Origin: an uncultured Thalassolituus sp.
Lineage (GTDB): Bacteria; Pseudomonadota; Gammaproteobacteria; Pseudomonadales; Oceanobacteraceae
Direction of reading: 5' to 3'
Assembly (NCBI RefSeq): GCF_950066645.1
Contig: NZ_CATMFB010000011.1
Location: forward strand, 62,001 to 126,000
Length of the DNA stretch: 64,000 nt
Part shown: in pieces, positions 50,005-61,925 of the stretch
Layout of the letters: every line of letters begins with the position of its first letter
How positions within the stretch are numbered: the stretch's first letter is position 1
Notes under the pieces: generated by a model
The model's database searches: none
Seen by the model: only the letters and a program-made list of their open reading frames with translations
Told to the model about the DNA's origin: nothing
Position numbers and translations under genes: made by a program

Positions 50005-52101
50005 TTAGCGTGCGGAAAGCGTTTCCTTAACCAGTCTTGGTGTAATGAACACCAGCAACTCACTCTTCGATTCTTCCTGACTGGTGTAACGGAACAGAGC
50101 TCCGATCAGAGGAAGATCACCAAAGAACGGTGTCTTTTTAATCGAGATAACTTCTTCTGAGCGGAAGATACCACCCAGCACAATGGTCTCTCCGTTTTCG
50201 ACCAGCACCTGAGTTTCAACGGCATTAGTGTTGATCGATGGCCCAGCAGAGGTCAATTCACCGACGGAGTCCTGATTCACTACCAGATCCATAATGATCC
50301 GATCATCTGGCGTGATTTGAGGAGTCACTTCCAGGCGCAGAACAGCAGACTTAAATGCGACGTTTGCAGCACCGCTGGAGCTGGCCTGAAGGTATGGAAT
50401 TTCAGTACCGGACTCAATAGACGCTGTCTGGCCATCCGCAGTGATCACGCGAGGCTGAGATACGATCTCTGCACGACCTTCCGTTTCGATTGCTGAGAGC
50501 TCAAGATCGAGCAGGAAGTCGGCGGTCTGGTAACCGATTGCAAGTGCTGAAGCACTCGTGTCAGTCACTCCGAAATTAATAATATCCGAATCTTCCAGAT
50601 CAATGGTCTGATCAGACGAACCATTTGTAGCACGATCGAACAGGATCTGATTCGATTCTGTCAGGGTCGTCTTGCTACCACCAAAAGTTGTCCAGTTATC
50701 TCCATTGTCCTTAAAGCCTGCACCACCCCACTGTACGCCCAGCTCTTCTCCAACACTGGTATTGGCAACCACGATACGCGCTTCGATCAGCACCTGACGC
50801 ACAGGTACATCAAGCATAGACAGAGCCTCGCGGACCTTTTCCAGATTGGCGGCGGTGTCTTTCATGAGAAGGGTGTTTGTACGCTCATCGACAACGGCAG
50901 TGCCTCGCTCGGAAAGCAGGCCGTCTTCGGAGGTCAGCAGTTTAGAGAGATCAGCAGCTTTCGCATACTTCAGCTGCATATATTCAGTCGCCAGAGGTGC
51001 AAGCTCTTCAACCTGACGAACTGCCTCAAGCTCAACTTTTTCCCGAGCTGCAATTTCAGCAGCAGGTGCAATCAGAAGAACTGAGCCCATCTGACGCTGC
51101 CCAAGGCCTTTGGTCTTCAGCACAAGATCAAGCGCCTGATCCCAGGGCACGTTCTGCAGGCGCAGAGTAATGTTGCCGTTCACTGAATCAGAAGCCACCA
51201 GGTTCAGACCAGTAAAATCTGCAATCAGCTGAAGAACCGCGCGGACTTCAATGTTCTGGAAGTTAAGAGACAGCTTCTCGCCAGTGAAAGGGAACTGCTT
51301 CTGCTGCACACTTTCTTCATCTTCAGCAGGCTTAGAAACGTTGATCGATAGCAGCTTGTCTGTCTGATAGGCAAGATATTCGAATTCGGAACTCTGAGGC
51401 TCGATCACGATACGGGTCATACCCTCCGACCCACGAGCATCTACATATTTTACTGGTGTAGCAAAATCGGTCACATCCAGGCGACGACTCAGAGCATCAG
51501 GCAGCGCAACACCACTAAGGTCAGCAATAATGCGACTACCTTCCCGGCGGATATTTGCTGACGCGCGAGAATCACTCAGCATGATCTGAACCTGGCCTTC
51601 GCCCTGGTTGCCACGGCGGAAGTCAACGTTGACGACTTTCATTCCATTCGCATTGACCTGCTGGCCTGTCGCTGATGTCTGTGAATTACCGGCAAACTGA
51701 TTATCACTGGCAGCCTCACCTACACGCACCAGAAGACGATTACCATCCACTGACGTGGTGTAATTCACCAATTGGTTCAGGTTGATAACAAGACGTGCAC
51801 GATCTTTCGCCTCAACCACAGTTGCACTGCGGGCGTTACCATTGCCAATGTCATGACGCTTTGACTGAAGTGCACTCTCTACACCCGGCATATCCAGCGC
51901 GATACGCGCAGGCTTTTCAATCGTATAGCCACTGACCTCTGGGGGAGTACCGTCAAACACCAGCTCGAGCTCGGTTACATCGCCAGCAGCTGTTGAGAAA
52001 TTAAGATCAGTCAGGGTGACTGCTGAGACGTTAGCAGCAATTACCGCCAGCGCACCGGCAGCCACTCTGCTAAACAGGCGGATTCCTTTAGTGAATGTCA
52101 T
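50005..52101 (-). CDS. pilQ: Type IV pilus secretin PilQ
   Basis: PilQ is the outer-membrane pore for type IV pili. The 698-residue protein has a signal peptide, two AMIN domains (about 30-260) that bind peptidoglycan, an N0/STN-type domain (about 275-340, with [20 protein letters not shown]), an N1 domain and the C-terminal secretin barrel with [18 protein letters not shown] and the [14 protein letters not shown] signature. It is the last of the pilMNOP-pilQ run. Confidence 0.96.
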   Translation of the reverse strand: MTFTKGIRLFSRVAAGALAVIAANVSAVTLTDLNFSTAAGDVTELELVFDGTPPEVSGYTIEKPARIALDMPGVESALQSKRHDIGNGNARSATVVEAKDRARLVINLNQLVNYTTSVDGNRLLVRVGEAASDNQFAGNSQTSATGQQVNANGMKVVNVDFRRGNQGEGQVQIMLSDSRASANIRREGSRIIADLSGVALPDALSRRLDVTDFATPVKYVDARGSEGMTRIVIEPQSSEFEYLAYQTDKLLSINVSKPAEDEESVQQKQFPFTGEKLSLNFQNIEVRAVLQLIADFTGLNLVASDSVNGNITLRLQNVPWDQALDLVLKTKGLGQRQMGSVLLIAPAAEIAAREKVELEAVRQVEELAPLATEYMQLKYAKAADLSKLLTSEDGLLSERGTAVVDERTNTLLMKDTAANLEKVREALSMLDVPVRQVLIEARIVVANTSVGEELGVQWGGAGFKDNGDNWTTFGGSKTTLTESNQILFDRATNGSSDQTIDLEDSDIINFGVTDTSASALAIGYQTADFLLDLELSAIETEGRAEIVSQPRVITADGQTASIESGTEIPYLQASSSGAANVAFKSAVLRLEVTPQITPDDRIIMDLVVNQDSVGELTSAGPSINTNAVETQVLVENGETIVLGGIFRSEEVISIKKTPFFGDLPLIGALFRYTSQEESKSELLVFITPRLVKETLSAR

Positions 52102-52103
52102 AC

Positions 52104-52643
52104 TTATTCTCCTGCCAATCCATCAAGCGCCAAAGTTCTCGGGCGCTCGATCCAGCCACCCATACCGTTAGGAACAATTTCAATTAAATTAATACGATTG
52201 TCAGCTATTGAGACAATCCGACCATGATTCTGGCCCATATATTCGCCTTCTCTTACGCGAACTACGCCACCACTGCCATCGCGGATTAGTGCCCACAGGT
52301 CTCCACTGGGCTTCTGCAACGTCCCGACCATCGCCAGCTCACCAATCGCGAATTGCTCCAGATACTCGCGAGCACGATCCATATCAGGCCTCACAGTGCC
52401 CATGTTTGTATTCAGCTTAACTTCTGAATCTTCGACCACAGGCTGCCCGAATGGGGACCTCAGGGCTGAAGCGCTGTAGCTGAAGTATTCATAAGGCTTG
52501 AACTCTGGAATTGGTTCAACACGTCCTCGCGGCGTTGACAACACCTTAGAAACAAACTGTTTGAGGTCAGAAGTATCCGCTGTCTGAATACACCCAGTGA
52601 GAAGTGACGCGACCACCAGGGTGCCGACTGTTAAAACTCTCAT
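52104..52643 (-). CDS. pilP: Pilus assembly lipoprotein PilP
   Basis: A 179-residue lipoprotein with lipobox LTGC (Cys18), a flexible Pro-rich stretch and the HR/beta domain (about 90-165) that contacts PilQ. It links the inner-membrane PilMNO complex to the secretin. It overlaps pilO by four bases. Confidence 0.94.
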   Translation of the reverse strand: MRVLTVGTLVVASLLTGCIQTADTSDLKQFVSKVLSTPRGRVEPIPEFKPYEYFSYSASALRSPFGQPVVEDSEVKLNTNMGTVRPDMDRAREYLEQFAIGELAMVGTLQKPSGDLWALIRDGSGGVVRVREGEYMGQNHGRIVSIADNRINLIEIVPNGMGGWIERPRTLALDGLAGE

Positions 52644-53296
52644 CGCTTCGCTCCCTTGCCACCAGGTGCAGCCGGTTTAGCATCGGCATCATACTGATAG
52701 GTTTTCGCAAGAATTTTCATAGACAGGCGATCAGACTTCCCGTCTTTTTTAATAGAAAAATCGTGCAGAGTTACGATACGGGGCAGAGCCGCGACTGCTG
52801 AAACAAACGCCCCCATCTCGTGGTATCCACCTACCACTTCGATATCAATCGGCAGCTCATTATAAAACTCAGTCGCAACGATTGCCCGAGGGTCGATCGC
52901 CCTCAGTTCGAGACCTGAATTCAAAGCAGCAGCACTGATATCATCAATCAACCCGGGAACTTCTGTATCTCGCGGAAGCTGTTTCAAGAGCGAACCAAAC
53001 GTCGTCTCCATTTCGGTCATCTGAGCCTTGTACTCTTCCAGATTCGCTACCCGGAACGCTTTGGATTCGAAGTCTTTTTTCAGCTTCACTTCCTGGTTCT
53101 GTGCCGAAGCCAGTCGATCCCGCTCATCAAGCACAGCAAGAAAGTAGCCCATCGTACCAATAGCAGCCACAACTGAGACACAGAGAACGGCCTTACCGAT
53201 AATCGGCCAGGACCCCATGTTATTCCAGTCGATGTCATTGGGATCAAAGCTGCGGATCTGCTCAAGAGTGTCTGCGAGGAAATTGTTATCAGCCAT
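52640..53296 (-). CDS. pilO: Pilus assembly protein PilO
   Basis: The start chosen has GGGGAGAG upstream and gives 218 residues. One membrane helix (about 37-57) is followed by a coiled coil (about 58-100) and a ferredoxin-like periplasmic domain. It pairs with PilN in the alignment complex. The upstream frame that reaches into pilN is not needed. Confidence 0.94.
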   Translation of the reverse strand: MADNNFLADTLEQIRSFDPNDIDWNNMGSWPIIGKAVLCVSVVAAIGTMGYFLAVLDERDRLASAQNQEVKLKKDFESKAFRVANLEEYKAQMTEMETTFGSLLKQLPRDTEVPGLIDDISAAALNSGLELRAIDPRAIVATEFYNELPIDIEVVGGYHEMGAFVSAVAALPRIVTLHDFSIKKDGKSDRLSMKILAKTYQYDADAKPAAPGGKGAKR

Positions 53297-53297
53297 T

Positions 53298-53854
53298 TCA
53301 GCTCTCCCCCTCTTCTTCACTCTTAGGTTCAATACGGGTCATGATAATCTCGAACTCATTCACACCCTGCCCCTTAGCCTCGACCTTAAGAAGCGAGGGA
53401 TTCATAAACCAGTCCGACCGATCGAAGTTACGCATCAGTGCTGACACCCGATTATTCGATCCTGCCACCCCTTTCACACGCACTTTATTACCGCTGACAT
53501 TGACCTCGGTAAAATAGAGTTCATCGGGAACAGCACGGGCTACCTCATCAAAAACACGGACAATTACGGGGCGATTCCCCTGCAGATTCTGAATCAGTTC
53601 CATGCGTTCAATCAGCTGGTTACGCGTTTCGCGCAAGGCCAGAATTTCTGAAATCTGCGCATCCAGCACTTTGGTTTCTTTACGTAGGTAGTTATTACGG
53701 GTGTCCTGGGCCGAAACAGCACCACTGTAGAACTGCACCGCCATAAACACACCAACAAGAGAGAGCGCAACAACACCGCCCAGGACAACATAGAACGCTT
53801 TATTACGGGTTTCCCGCAGTTCTTCACGCCAGGGGAGAAGGTTAATATTTGCCA

Positions 53855-53855
<1 letters not shown>
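53298..53855 (-). CDS. pilN: Pilus assembly protein PilN
   Basis: A 185-residue protein whose N terminus MANINLLPWRE carries the conserved motif that binds the PilM groove. A membrane helix (about 22-44), a coiled coil and a small periplasmic domain follow. Its start overlaps the end of pilM by one base. Confidence 0.95.
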
Positions 53856-54985
<1,130 letters not shown>

Positions 54986-55083
54986 TCATTATAAGCACAA
55001 TCCTGCGAAAAGGACAAAAAACGCTTATAATGCTGCACCCCGCATAATAGCTGGGTTTTCACTAATATAACGATCTTTTTTAT

Positions 55084-57654
55084 ATGAATATGGCGTCACC
55101 ATTCCTCAAGGTTATTTTTTGGCTGATATTGTCTATCACAGCGGGTACAGGAATGGCGATTTCTGCCGTATATCTTTATCTCGCTCCCACTTTACCTGAT
55201 GCAGAAACGCTTAAAGAAGTAGATCTGCAGACTCCTTTGCGGATTTTCACCGCCGATGGGATGCTGATCACAGAATTCGGCGAGAAGCGGCGCAGCCCGA
55301 TCAACTATGAGGACATTCCGCCGCGCTTTATCGACGCACTGCTGTCAGCGGAAGACGACGGCTTCTTCGAACACTCCGGCATTGATTTCATGGGATTGGC
55401 CCGAGCCGTCAAACAACTGGTCACCACCGGGCGCAAAAAGTCGGGTGGCAGCACCATCACCATGCAGGTCGCCAAGAACTATTACCTCTCCAGTGAGAAG
55501 ACCTTCACACGTAAGTTCACAGAGATATTACTCGCCCTGAAAATCGAGCAGGTACTCAGCAAGGAAGAAATCCTGGAGCTTTACGTCAACAAGATATATC
55601 TGGGTAAACGGGCGTACGGCATTGAAGCCGCCAGTCAGGTCTATTACGGAAAGAACATCGACGAGCTGGATTTGGCACAGCTGGCGATGATTGCCGGATT
55701 ACCTCAGGCACCCTCGGCAGCCAACCCCATCAATAATCCTCAGAGAGCTATATCCCGACGCAATCACGTGCTCGCACGCATGTACAACCTTGGCAAAATC
55801 TCTCAGGAAGAATTCGAAGTCGCGATACGCGAGCCTGTTGCAGCCCGCTACCATGGCGCCACGTCAGAAGTCAGCGCACCCTATGTCGCAGAAATGGTGC
55901 GCCAGGAGATGATCAGCAGGTACGGCCAGGAAGCCTACACCGCCGGGTTTAACGTTTACACCACCGTTACCAGCAAGCGTCAGTCGGCAGCGAATATGGC
56001 CCTCCAGAATGGACTCCTGCAGTACGACAGAGACCACGGTTATCGAGGCCCTTCGGGCCAGATCAAACCCGTCATCAGCAGCCCCGGCATCCCACCAGAA
56101 GATGTCACGCTGCTGGAGCAACTGGACGCTTCGGACGACATAAACTGGCCGGAAACACTGGAGCTGTGGGAAGACTTCGTGCTGCGCGAAGCCGGCTACG
56201 GCATGCTTCGTCCAGCCATCGTGGCGTCGGTTACGGAAGAGGGAGCCTGGTGCTTCACCGCGGAAGGTTTCACCTGGCTGAGTATGGATGGCATGCGCTG
56301 GGCCGCCCCATACCTGACGGTTAACTCAATCGGCGCCGCCCCCGAAACCCCGGCCGATGTGCTTTCTACCGGCGACAAAATCTGGCTGCAGGACCTGAAA
56401 GGCCAGACCCTGCTGGCTGAACCGCCGGAGGCCGAGGGCGCCCTGGTTTCGATCAACCCGCACGATGGCGCTATCCAGGCGCTGGTTGGTGGGTTTTCCG
56501 ACGCCAACAACCAATTCAACCGCGTCCTTCAGGCAGAGCGCCAACCCGGCTCATCATTTAAGCCATTCATCTATAGCGCAGCACTTGAAAATGGCTTCAC
56601 TACCGCCAGCATAATTAACGATGCGCCCGTGGTATTCCGCGATGCCAGCCTTGAGAGCACATGGCGACCTGAAAACTACAGCGGCAAGTTTTATGGCCCG
56701 ACGCGACTACGTCAGGCTCTCTATCGCTCGCAGAATCTGGTATCTATCAGGATTCTCAAGCAGATGGGACCCGGATCTGCGGTCCGACACATCCGCAATT
56801 TCGGTTTTCCGGCAAACAAGCTGAACAAAGATCTGTCACTGGCCCTTGGCGCATCTGCCGTTACCCCTCTGGAGCTGGCAACGGGTTATGCTGTTTTCGC
56901 GAACGGTGGCTACTTAATTACTCCCTACGTAATTTCCCGGATAGAAACAGATCAGGGCGAACTGATTTATCAGGCCAACCCTGCTCTCGCAATGGATTGC
57001 CCGGACTGTATGACGGAAACCGCAGACACGGCCGATGCACTACTACCAGAGAACAATCTGGCGACACTGGTCGCAGCGTCTGAAGCAGCATTAGAGGAAG
57101 AGGCGCAGGACGATACAGCAGAGGACGATAACAAGATCGAACCCGTCTACGCCGAGCGCGTACTGAACGAGGAAAACCGCTTCCTGACCGTGAACATGAT
57201 GCAGGACGTCATCCGCCGTGGCACAGGCCGCAAAGCCTTGAGCATCGGCCGTGACGACCTCGCAGGCAAGACAGGAACAACCAACGACCAGAAAGACGCC
57301 TGGTTCTCAGGCTTTAATCCTGAGCTCGTAACGACCGTCTGGGTAGGTTTCGATCAACCTCAGACACTGGGACGCTGGGCATCCGGTGGCGGGACCGCCC
57401 TGCCTATCTGGATTGAATACATGGAACAGGCGCTGCGCGGTGTTCCGCAACAGGGCTATGAACAACCGGAAGGAATCGTCACCGTGAGGATCGACCCAGA
57501 GACAGGATTACTGGCCGCCCCCGGGCAGACCGATGCCATTTTCGAATACTTCCGCTCATTCGAAGTGCCAAAAGAATATGCCCGTATCCGTCCTGAATTA
57601 CCAACCGGGGATGATGGCACAGCAGCAGAAATCATCCCGGAACAACTCTTCTGA
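55084..57654 (+). CDS. mrcA: Penicillin-binding protein 1A (bifunctional)
   Basis: Class A peptidoglycan synthase. The 856-residue protein has an N-terminal membrane helix (about 8-30), a glycosyltransferase domain with EDDGFFEHSGID and GGSTITMQVAKNYYL, an oligonucleotide-binding-like insert and a transpeptidase domain with SxxK Ser490-Lys493 (PGSSFKPF), SQN near 549 and KTGT at 729-732. Divergent from pilM. A bidirectional terminator follows its stop. Also called ponA in related genomes. Confidence 0.97.
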   Translation: MNMASPFLKVIFWLILSITAGTGMAISAVYLYLAPTLPDAETLKEVDLQTPLRIFTADGMLITEFGEKRRSPINYEDIPPRFIDALLSAEDDGFFEHSGIDFMGLARAVKQLVTTGRKKSGGSTITMQVAKNYYLSSEKTFTRKFTEILLALKIEQVLSKEEILELYVNKIYLGKRAYGIEAASQVYYGKNIDELDLAQLAMIAGLPQAPSAANPINNPQRAISRRNHVLARMYNLGKISQEEFEVAIREPVAARYHGATSEVSAPYVAEMVRQEMISRYGQEAYTAGFNVYTTVTSKRQSAANMALQNGLLQYDRDHGYRGPSGQIKPVISSPGIPPEDVTLLEQLDASDDINWPETLELWEDFVLREAGYGMLRPAIVASVTEEGAWCFTAEGFTWLSMDGMRWAAPYLTVNSIGAAPETPADVLSTGDKIWLQDLKGQTLLAEPPEAEGALVSINPHDGAIQALVGGFSDANNQFNRVLQAERQPGSSFKPFIYSAALENGFTTASIINDAPVVFRDASLESTWRPENYSGKFYGPTRLRQALYRSQNLVSIRILKQMGPGSAVRHIRNFGFPANKLNKDLSLALGASAVTPLELATGYAVFANGGYLITPYVISRIETDQGELIYQANPALAMDCPDCMTETADTADALLPENNLATLVAASEAALEEEAQDDTAEDDNKIEPVYAERVLNEENRFLTVNMMQDVIRRGTGRKALSIGRDDLAGKTGTTNDQKDAWFSGFNPELVTTVWVGFDQPQTLGRWASGGGTALPIWIEYMEQALRGVPQQGYEQPEGIVTVRIDPETGLLAAPGQTDAIFEYFRSFEVPKEYARIRPELPTGDDGTAAEIIPEQLF

Positions 57655-57663
57655 AGCAGACAT

Positions 57664-57691
57664 AAAAAAGCCCGCAAACGCGGGCTTTTTT
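57664..57691. terminator. Bidirectional terminator between ponA and hisF
   Basis: GCCCGC (57670-57675) and GCGGGC (57680-57685) form a stem around AAAC, with A and T runs on both flanks, serving both convergent genes. Confidence 0.88.
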
Positions 57692-57709
57692 ATCAGAAGG
57701 CAGACAAGG

Positions 57710-58471
57710 TCAGAGACGCATTTCTATCCCCGCGTCTGCCATAAACTTTTTCGCTTCCTGCACGGTATATTCACCAAAGTGAAAGATGCTTGCTGCCAGA
57801 ACAGCATCTGCGCCCGCGACTTTCACGCCATCAACCAGGTGCTGAAGATTTCCAACACCACCCGAAGCGATGACGGGAATATTCACAGCGTCAGAGATTG
57901 CCTTGGTTACGCCCAGATCGAAGCCGGTTTTCACACCATCGCGATCCATACTGGTCAGCAGAATCTCACCCGCTCCGAATTCCGCCATTTTTACAGCCCA
58001 CTCAACCGCATTAATGCCGGTCGGCTTACGACCACCGTGAGTGAAGATCTCCCAGTGATTATCTCCGACCTGCTTGGCATCAATCGCGACTACGATACAT
58101 TGCGCGCCGAAGCGGTCTGACGCCGCCTTAACAAACTCGGGGTTATAAACCGCCGCCGAGTTTATCGATACTTTGTCCGCACCCGCGTTCAGCATTTTCC
58201 GGATATCCGCCAACTCGCGGATACCACCACCGACCGTCAGAGGGATAAATACCTGCTCGGCGATCGCTTCAACCATATGCACCGTGGTTTCACGCTCTTC
58301 ATGACTGGCGGTAATATCAAGAAAAGTAATCTCATCTGCGCCCTGATCGTTGTAGCGTTTGGCGATCTCAACAGGGTCGCCAGCGTCACGGATACCGACA
58401 AAGTTCACGCCTTTTACGACACGACCTTTATCGACGTCCAGACAGGGAATGATTCGCTTCGCCAGTGCCAT
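57710..58471 (-). CDS. hisF: Imidazole glycerol phosphate synthase, cyclase subunit
   Basis: HisF takes ammonia from HisH and closes the imidazole ring. The 253-residue TIM barrel has the two phosphate-binding motifs [20 protein letters not shown] and IASGGVGN, and the catalytic pair in [11 protein letters not shown] (Asp) and [13 protein letters not shown] (Asp). It is last in hisB-hisH-hisA-hisF. Confidence 0.97.
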   Translation of the reverse strand: MALAKRIIPCLDVDKGRVVKGVNFVGIRDAGDPVEIAKRYNDQGADEITFLDITASHEERETTVHMVEAIAEQVFIPLTVGGGIRELADIRKMLNAGADKVSINSAAVYNPEFVKAASDRFGAQCIVVAIDAKQVGDNHWEIFTHGGRKPTGINAVEWAVKMAEFGAGEILLTSMDRDGVKTGFDLGVTKAISDAVNIPVIASGGVGNLQHLVDGVKVAGADAVLAASIFHFGEYTVQEAKKFMADAGIEMRL

Positions 58472-58473
58472 GA

Positions 58474-59214
58474 TCAGTTACCTGTAAGTTTATCTGCCAA
58501 TGCCTGAGCTTCAGCGACATTCAGGGTGCCTTCATAAATGGCGCGACCCGTAATCGCTCCGAGAATGCCCTGACCAGCAACCTCAGACAGCTTACGGATA
58601 TCTTCAATATCCGTTACACCACCCGAGGCAATGACCGGAATACCACCCTCAACCGCCAACTGAACTGTCGCTTCGACGTTCACGCCCTGCATCATACCGT
58701 CGCGTGCAATATCGGTGTAAACGATGGCAGATACGCCGTCATTACGGAACTGCTTGGCCAGATCCACGGCCTTCACTTCAGAGACTTCAGCCCAGCCGTC
58801 AGTAGCAACATAGCCGTCCTGAGCATCCAGCCCAACAATGACAGTACCGGGAAATGCTTTGCATGCTTCCTTCACGAACTCAGGCTCTTTCACTGCCTTA
58901 GTGCCGATGATGACGTAGCTGACACCGGCCTTGATGTAGTGCTCGATGGTTTCCAGTGAGCGGATACCACCACCGATCTGAATAGGCAGACCCGGGAATT
59001 CCTTCGCAATGGCCGTCACTGCTTCGCCATTCACCGGTGTGCCGGCAAAGGCACCATTGAGATCCACCAGGTGCAGGCGACGGCAGCCGGCATCAACCCA
59101 GCGCTTCGCCATAGAAACCGGGTCATCGCCGAATACTGTTGAATCGTCCATACGGCCCTGACGCAGGCGCACACATTGGCCATCTTTCAGATCAATAGCA
59201 GGAATAACGAGCAT
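58474..59214 (-). CDS. hisA: ProFAR isomerase
   Basis: HisA isomerises ProFAR to PRFAR in histidine synthesis. The 246-residue TIM barrel has the catalytic Asp in [29 protein letters not shown] and [11 protein letters not shown] with the second Asp. It sits 2 bases before hisF. Confidence 0.97.
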   Translation of the reverse strand: MLVIPAIDLKDGQCVRLRQGRMDDSTVFGDDPVSMAKRWVDAGCRRLHLVDLNGAFAGTPVNGEAVTAIAKEFPGLPIQIGGGIRSLETIEHYIKAGVSYVIIGTKAVKEPEFVKEACKAFPGTVIVGLDAQDGYVATDGWAEVSEVKAVDLAKQFRNDGVSAIVYTDIARDGMMQGVNVEATVQLAVEGGIPVIASGGVTDIEDIRKLSEVAGQGILGAITGRAIYEGTLNVAEAQALADKLTGN

Positions 59215-59262
59215 TTGGATAACCCTTTAAATCAGTAATTCTTGAAAATTAATTGCGGACGA

Positions 59263-59907
59263 TCAGGCCTGACCGTCCCAGTTAAGAAAGTTGCGCAACA
59301 ACGCCAGACCCGCATTGTGGCTTTTCTCCGGGTGGAACTGCACAGCGAAGACATTGTCCTGCCCCATGGCAGCCGCGAAGTCGACACCGTACTGGCCATG
59401 GCCTTTCACCTGTTCAGGACGCACAGCATCCACGTAGTAGGAGTGTACGAAATAAAAACGACTTTCATCGTCTATCCCCTGCCAGAGCGGATGGTCGACC
59501 TGTCTGACAGTATTCCAGCCCATGTGCGGCACCTTCAGGCGCTCGCCGTTTTCCGTCAGGTCATCGCCAAAATAACGGACCTGCCCCGGGAACAGCCCGA
59601 TGCAATCCACGCCGCCATTTTCTTCACTGCGGTCCATCAGAGCCTGCAGGCCAACACAGATGCCCAGCAGCGGTTTTGTCTTCGCGACTTCACGCACGAC
59701 ATCATCGATGCCCTGGTTCAGAATCTCCGCCATACAATCGCGGATGGCGCCGACACCAGGCAGAACAACATGATCCGCACGCTGAATCACTTCAGGATCG
59801 CCGGTCACCAGCACCTGAGTATCAGGCGCAACCGTCTGCAGAGCACCGTGCGCGGAATGCAGGTTGCCCATACCATAATCAATGACTGCACAGATTTTAC
59901 TGGTCAT
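59263..59907 (-). CDS. hisH: Imidazole glycerol phosphate synthase, glutaminase subunit
   Basis: HisH hydrolyses glutamine and passes ammonia to HisF. The 214-residue class I glutaminase has the nucleophile Cys in [11 protein letters not shown], and His and Glu of the triad in [14 protein letters not shown]. It is 9 bases after hisB. Confidence 0.97.
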   Translation of the reverse strand: MTSKICAVIDYGMGNLHSAHGALQTVAPDTQVLVTGDPEVIQRADHVVLPGVGAIRDCMAEILNQGIDDVVREVAKTKPLLGICVGLQALMDRSEENGGVDCIGLFPGQVRYFGDDLTENGERLKVPHMGWNTVRQVDHPLWQGIDDESRFYFVHSYYVDAVRPEQVKGHGQYGVDFAAAMGQDNVFAVQFHPEKSHNAGLALLRNFLNWDGQA

Positions 59908-59916
59908 ACGGGCCTC

Positions 59917-60507
59917 TTACAGACTGCCTTTGGTGGAAGGCATTACGCCTGCCATCCGAGGGTCCAGTTCTGTTGCCATACGCAGAGCGCGACCAAATGC
60001 CTTAAAGATGGTCTCCGCCTGGTGATGCGCATTGAAACCCTTCAGGTTATCAATGTGCAGGGTGACCTTGGCATGATTCACAAAGCCCTGAAAAAACTCC
60101 CAGAACAGTTGCGTATCAAAACGCCCGATATTGCCGCGGGTGAAGTCAACTTTCATATCCAGACCCGGACGGCCAGAGAAATCGATAACAACCCGGGACA
60201 GCGCCTCATCGAGCGGCACGTAGGAGTGGCCGTATCGAACAATGCCCTTTTTATCACCAATGGCTTCTGCAAAGGCCTGGCCCAGGGTAATACCTATATC
60301 TTCGACCGTGTGGTGATCATCAATGTGAGTATCACCTTTACAGGTGATGTCGAGGTCAATCAGACCATGACGCGCAATCTGATCCAGCATGTGCTCCAGG
60401 AATGGAACACCGGTATCAAAACTGGCTTTACCAGTACCATCAAGATTGATGCTGACGGTAATCTGGGTCTCAAGCGTATTACGCTCGACTGATGCGGTGC
60501 GTGCCAT
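59917..60507 (-). CDS. hisB: Imidazoleglycerol-phosphate dehydratase
   Basis: HisB dehydrates imidazole glycerol phosphate. The ATG chosen has GGAGC upstream and gives 196 residues, the monofunctional form (no histidinol-phosphate phosphatase domain). Metal-binding motifs [11 protein letters not shown] and [17 protein letters not shown] are intact. The first gene of the hisBHAF block; a longer frame upstream is not supported. Confidence 0.96.
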   Translation of the reverse strand: MARTASVERNTLETQITVSINLDGTGKASFDTGVPFLEHMLDQIARHGLIDLDITCKGDTHIDDHHTVEDIGITLGQAFAEAIGDKKGIVRYGHSYVPLDEALSRVVIDFSGRPGLDMKVDFTRGNIGRFDTQLFWEFFQGFVNHAKVTLHIDNLKGFNAHHQAETIFKAFGRALRMATELDPRMAGVMPSTKGSL

Positions 60508-60642
60508 GGACTTGCTCCGAACTCTCGCAAAACACAAAAGAAAGCATTATAAAGCAAAGCGCCGGAGAAAGTAGGCCGGTTCCGCCTGAATTACACGATT
60601 TCAGGCATCTAATCTGCCACCCGAATCAATCAGGAGAGCCTT

Positions 60643-61038
60643 GTGCCGGTAAAACTGGAACACATCACTCAGCCCACGCCCGATGACTGGAACGATCTGA
60701 TCAAAATCCAGGGTGATACAAGCCCCGAAGGCCCCGTTGCCGATCCGTCAGAATGGCTCGGCGAAAACCAGTGGTATATCTGCGGACGCTTTAACGACCG
60801 GATCATCGGCGCACTGCAGGCACGCCGTTCAGGTGACCAGGTACATCTGATCCGCCCCGGCGTACGTACTATTACTCAGCGACGGGGAGTTCTGCATCAG
60901 ATGATTCACTTTATGCAGACCTGGGCGACCAGCGAAAACCTCACCCTGACGGCAGAGGCAGACTGCGCACTCAGAACAGCGCTCGAAAGTCGTGGATTCC
61001 GCCTTAATGGGGAACTGTTAGAGTACAAAGCACTCTGA
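60643..61038 (+). CDS. PanZ/PanM-like GNAT acetyltransferase
   Basis: A 131-residue GNAT-fold protein starting with GTG after AGGAGAG. It resembles PanZ (PanM), which triggers maturation and feedback control of aspartate decarboxylase PanD: the strand WYICGRFNDRIIGALQARR aligns with the PanZ strand before the acetyl-CoA motif, and VRTITQRRGVLHQMIHFM fits the pyrophosphate-binding loop. The fit is by pattern, so a general GNAT is possible. It is divergent from hisB. Confidence 0.65.
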   Translation: MPVKLEHITQPTPDDWNDLIKIQGDTSPEGPVADPSEWLGENQWYICGRFNDRIIGALQARRSGDQVHLIRPGVRTITQRRGVLHQMIHFMQTWATSENLTLTAEADCALRTALESRGFRLNGELLEYKAL

Positions 61039-61146
61039 AATGTGCCGACTGTTGCGCAGTCGTAACAAATTTTTGTTATATCCGACCTTCCCGCGAAGGT
61101 ACTCTGCAGCCATACTGAGCAAGTGACCGGATAAAGGATAAAAAAT

Positions 61147-61785
61147 ATGCGTCATTCATTTATACAGATCTCAGGGTATCTTCTCGGTCTCCTGCTGATA
61201 CTCAGTTCAACCGTGACCAGGGCACAGGAAGCCCCTCTTAGCGTCGTAGCGAACGCAACCAATGGTGTGATTACCGAGCTCGTCAAAACCAAACCGGAAC
61301 AACGCGACCAGGCAATGATCGAGAAACTCGTCGAAGCCTACATTCTGCCTGCGATTGATCAGCAGAAGATCGCGATGGGAGCCCTTGGCAAGTACTGGCG
61401 CCGCGCTACACCAGAAGAGCAGCAGAGATTTATTACGGTGTTCCGTGATCGCCAGCTGCGTACCTACGGCGGTGCTTTCAAGGCATTCAGCGGCGAAACC
61501 CTCACCTACAGTGACAATATCCGCTACAGCCCTGACGGTGGTCGGGCGATTGTCAGTGGCGAATTCAAACAGACCAGCGGTACCAAAGTTCCGGTAGACT
61601 TCAAGCTCTATAAAACCAAACAGGGTGAATGGCTGGTCTATGACGCTGTCATCTCTGGCCTGAGCATTGTTACCACCTACCGTACCCAGCTGAACGACAA
61701 ACTTCAGAACATGTCGATTGCCGAACTTCTGACCGAACTGGAAGAGGCGCCGGTTGAACCAGTGGAACCAATCGCCCGCAACTGA
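61147..61785 (+). CDS. mlaC: MlaC/Ttg2D-family phospholipid-binding protein
   Basis: A 212-residue periplasmic protein with a signal peptide (cleavage near residue 26). The MlaC fold is shown by PAIDQQKIAMGALGKYWR and TPEEQQRFITVFRDRQL and the downstream beta strands with WLVYDAVISGLSIVTTYR. MlaC shuttles phospholipids between the outer membrane lipoprotein MlaA and the MlaFEDB transporter. Here it stands alone rather than with mlaFEDB; an ABC partner must be elsewhere, or it is a paralogue. Confidence 0.88.
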   Translation: MRHSFIQISGYLLGLLLILSSTVTRAQEAPLSVVANATNGVITELVKTKPEQRDQAMIEKLVEAYILPAIDQQKIAMGALGKYWRRATPEEQQRFITVFRDRQLRTYGGAFKAFSGETLTYSDNIRYSPDGGRAIVSGEFKQTSGTKVPVDFKLYKTKQGEWLVYDAVISGLSIVTTYRTQLNDKLQNMSIAELLTELEEAPVEPVEPIARN

Positions 61786-61793
61786 CCTCATAA

Positions 61794-61815
61794 AGCCCCG
61801 CCCGGGGCTTTTTTT
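61794..61815 (+). terminator. Rho-independent terminator after mlaC
   Basis: AGCCCC and GGGGCT pair around GCCC, followed by seven Ts, 9 bases past the stop. Confidence 0.88.
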
Positions 61816-61925
61816 GTGAATACATACCGGTAAAGTAGCCTACAAGCGTCTACAATCTAATAACCTGTGCTCGCAAGTTCCGCGGCCGGGTCACTTTAAA
61901 CGATACCGGAGGGATGGTTCGGTCC

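Noticed and set aside
59242-60492. 416-residue plus-strand frame opposite hisH and hisB
   Set aside because: Spans two real genes on the other strand and has no recognisable domains.
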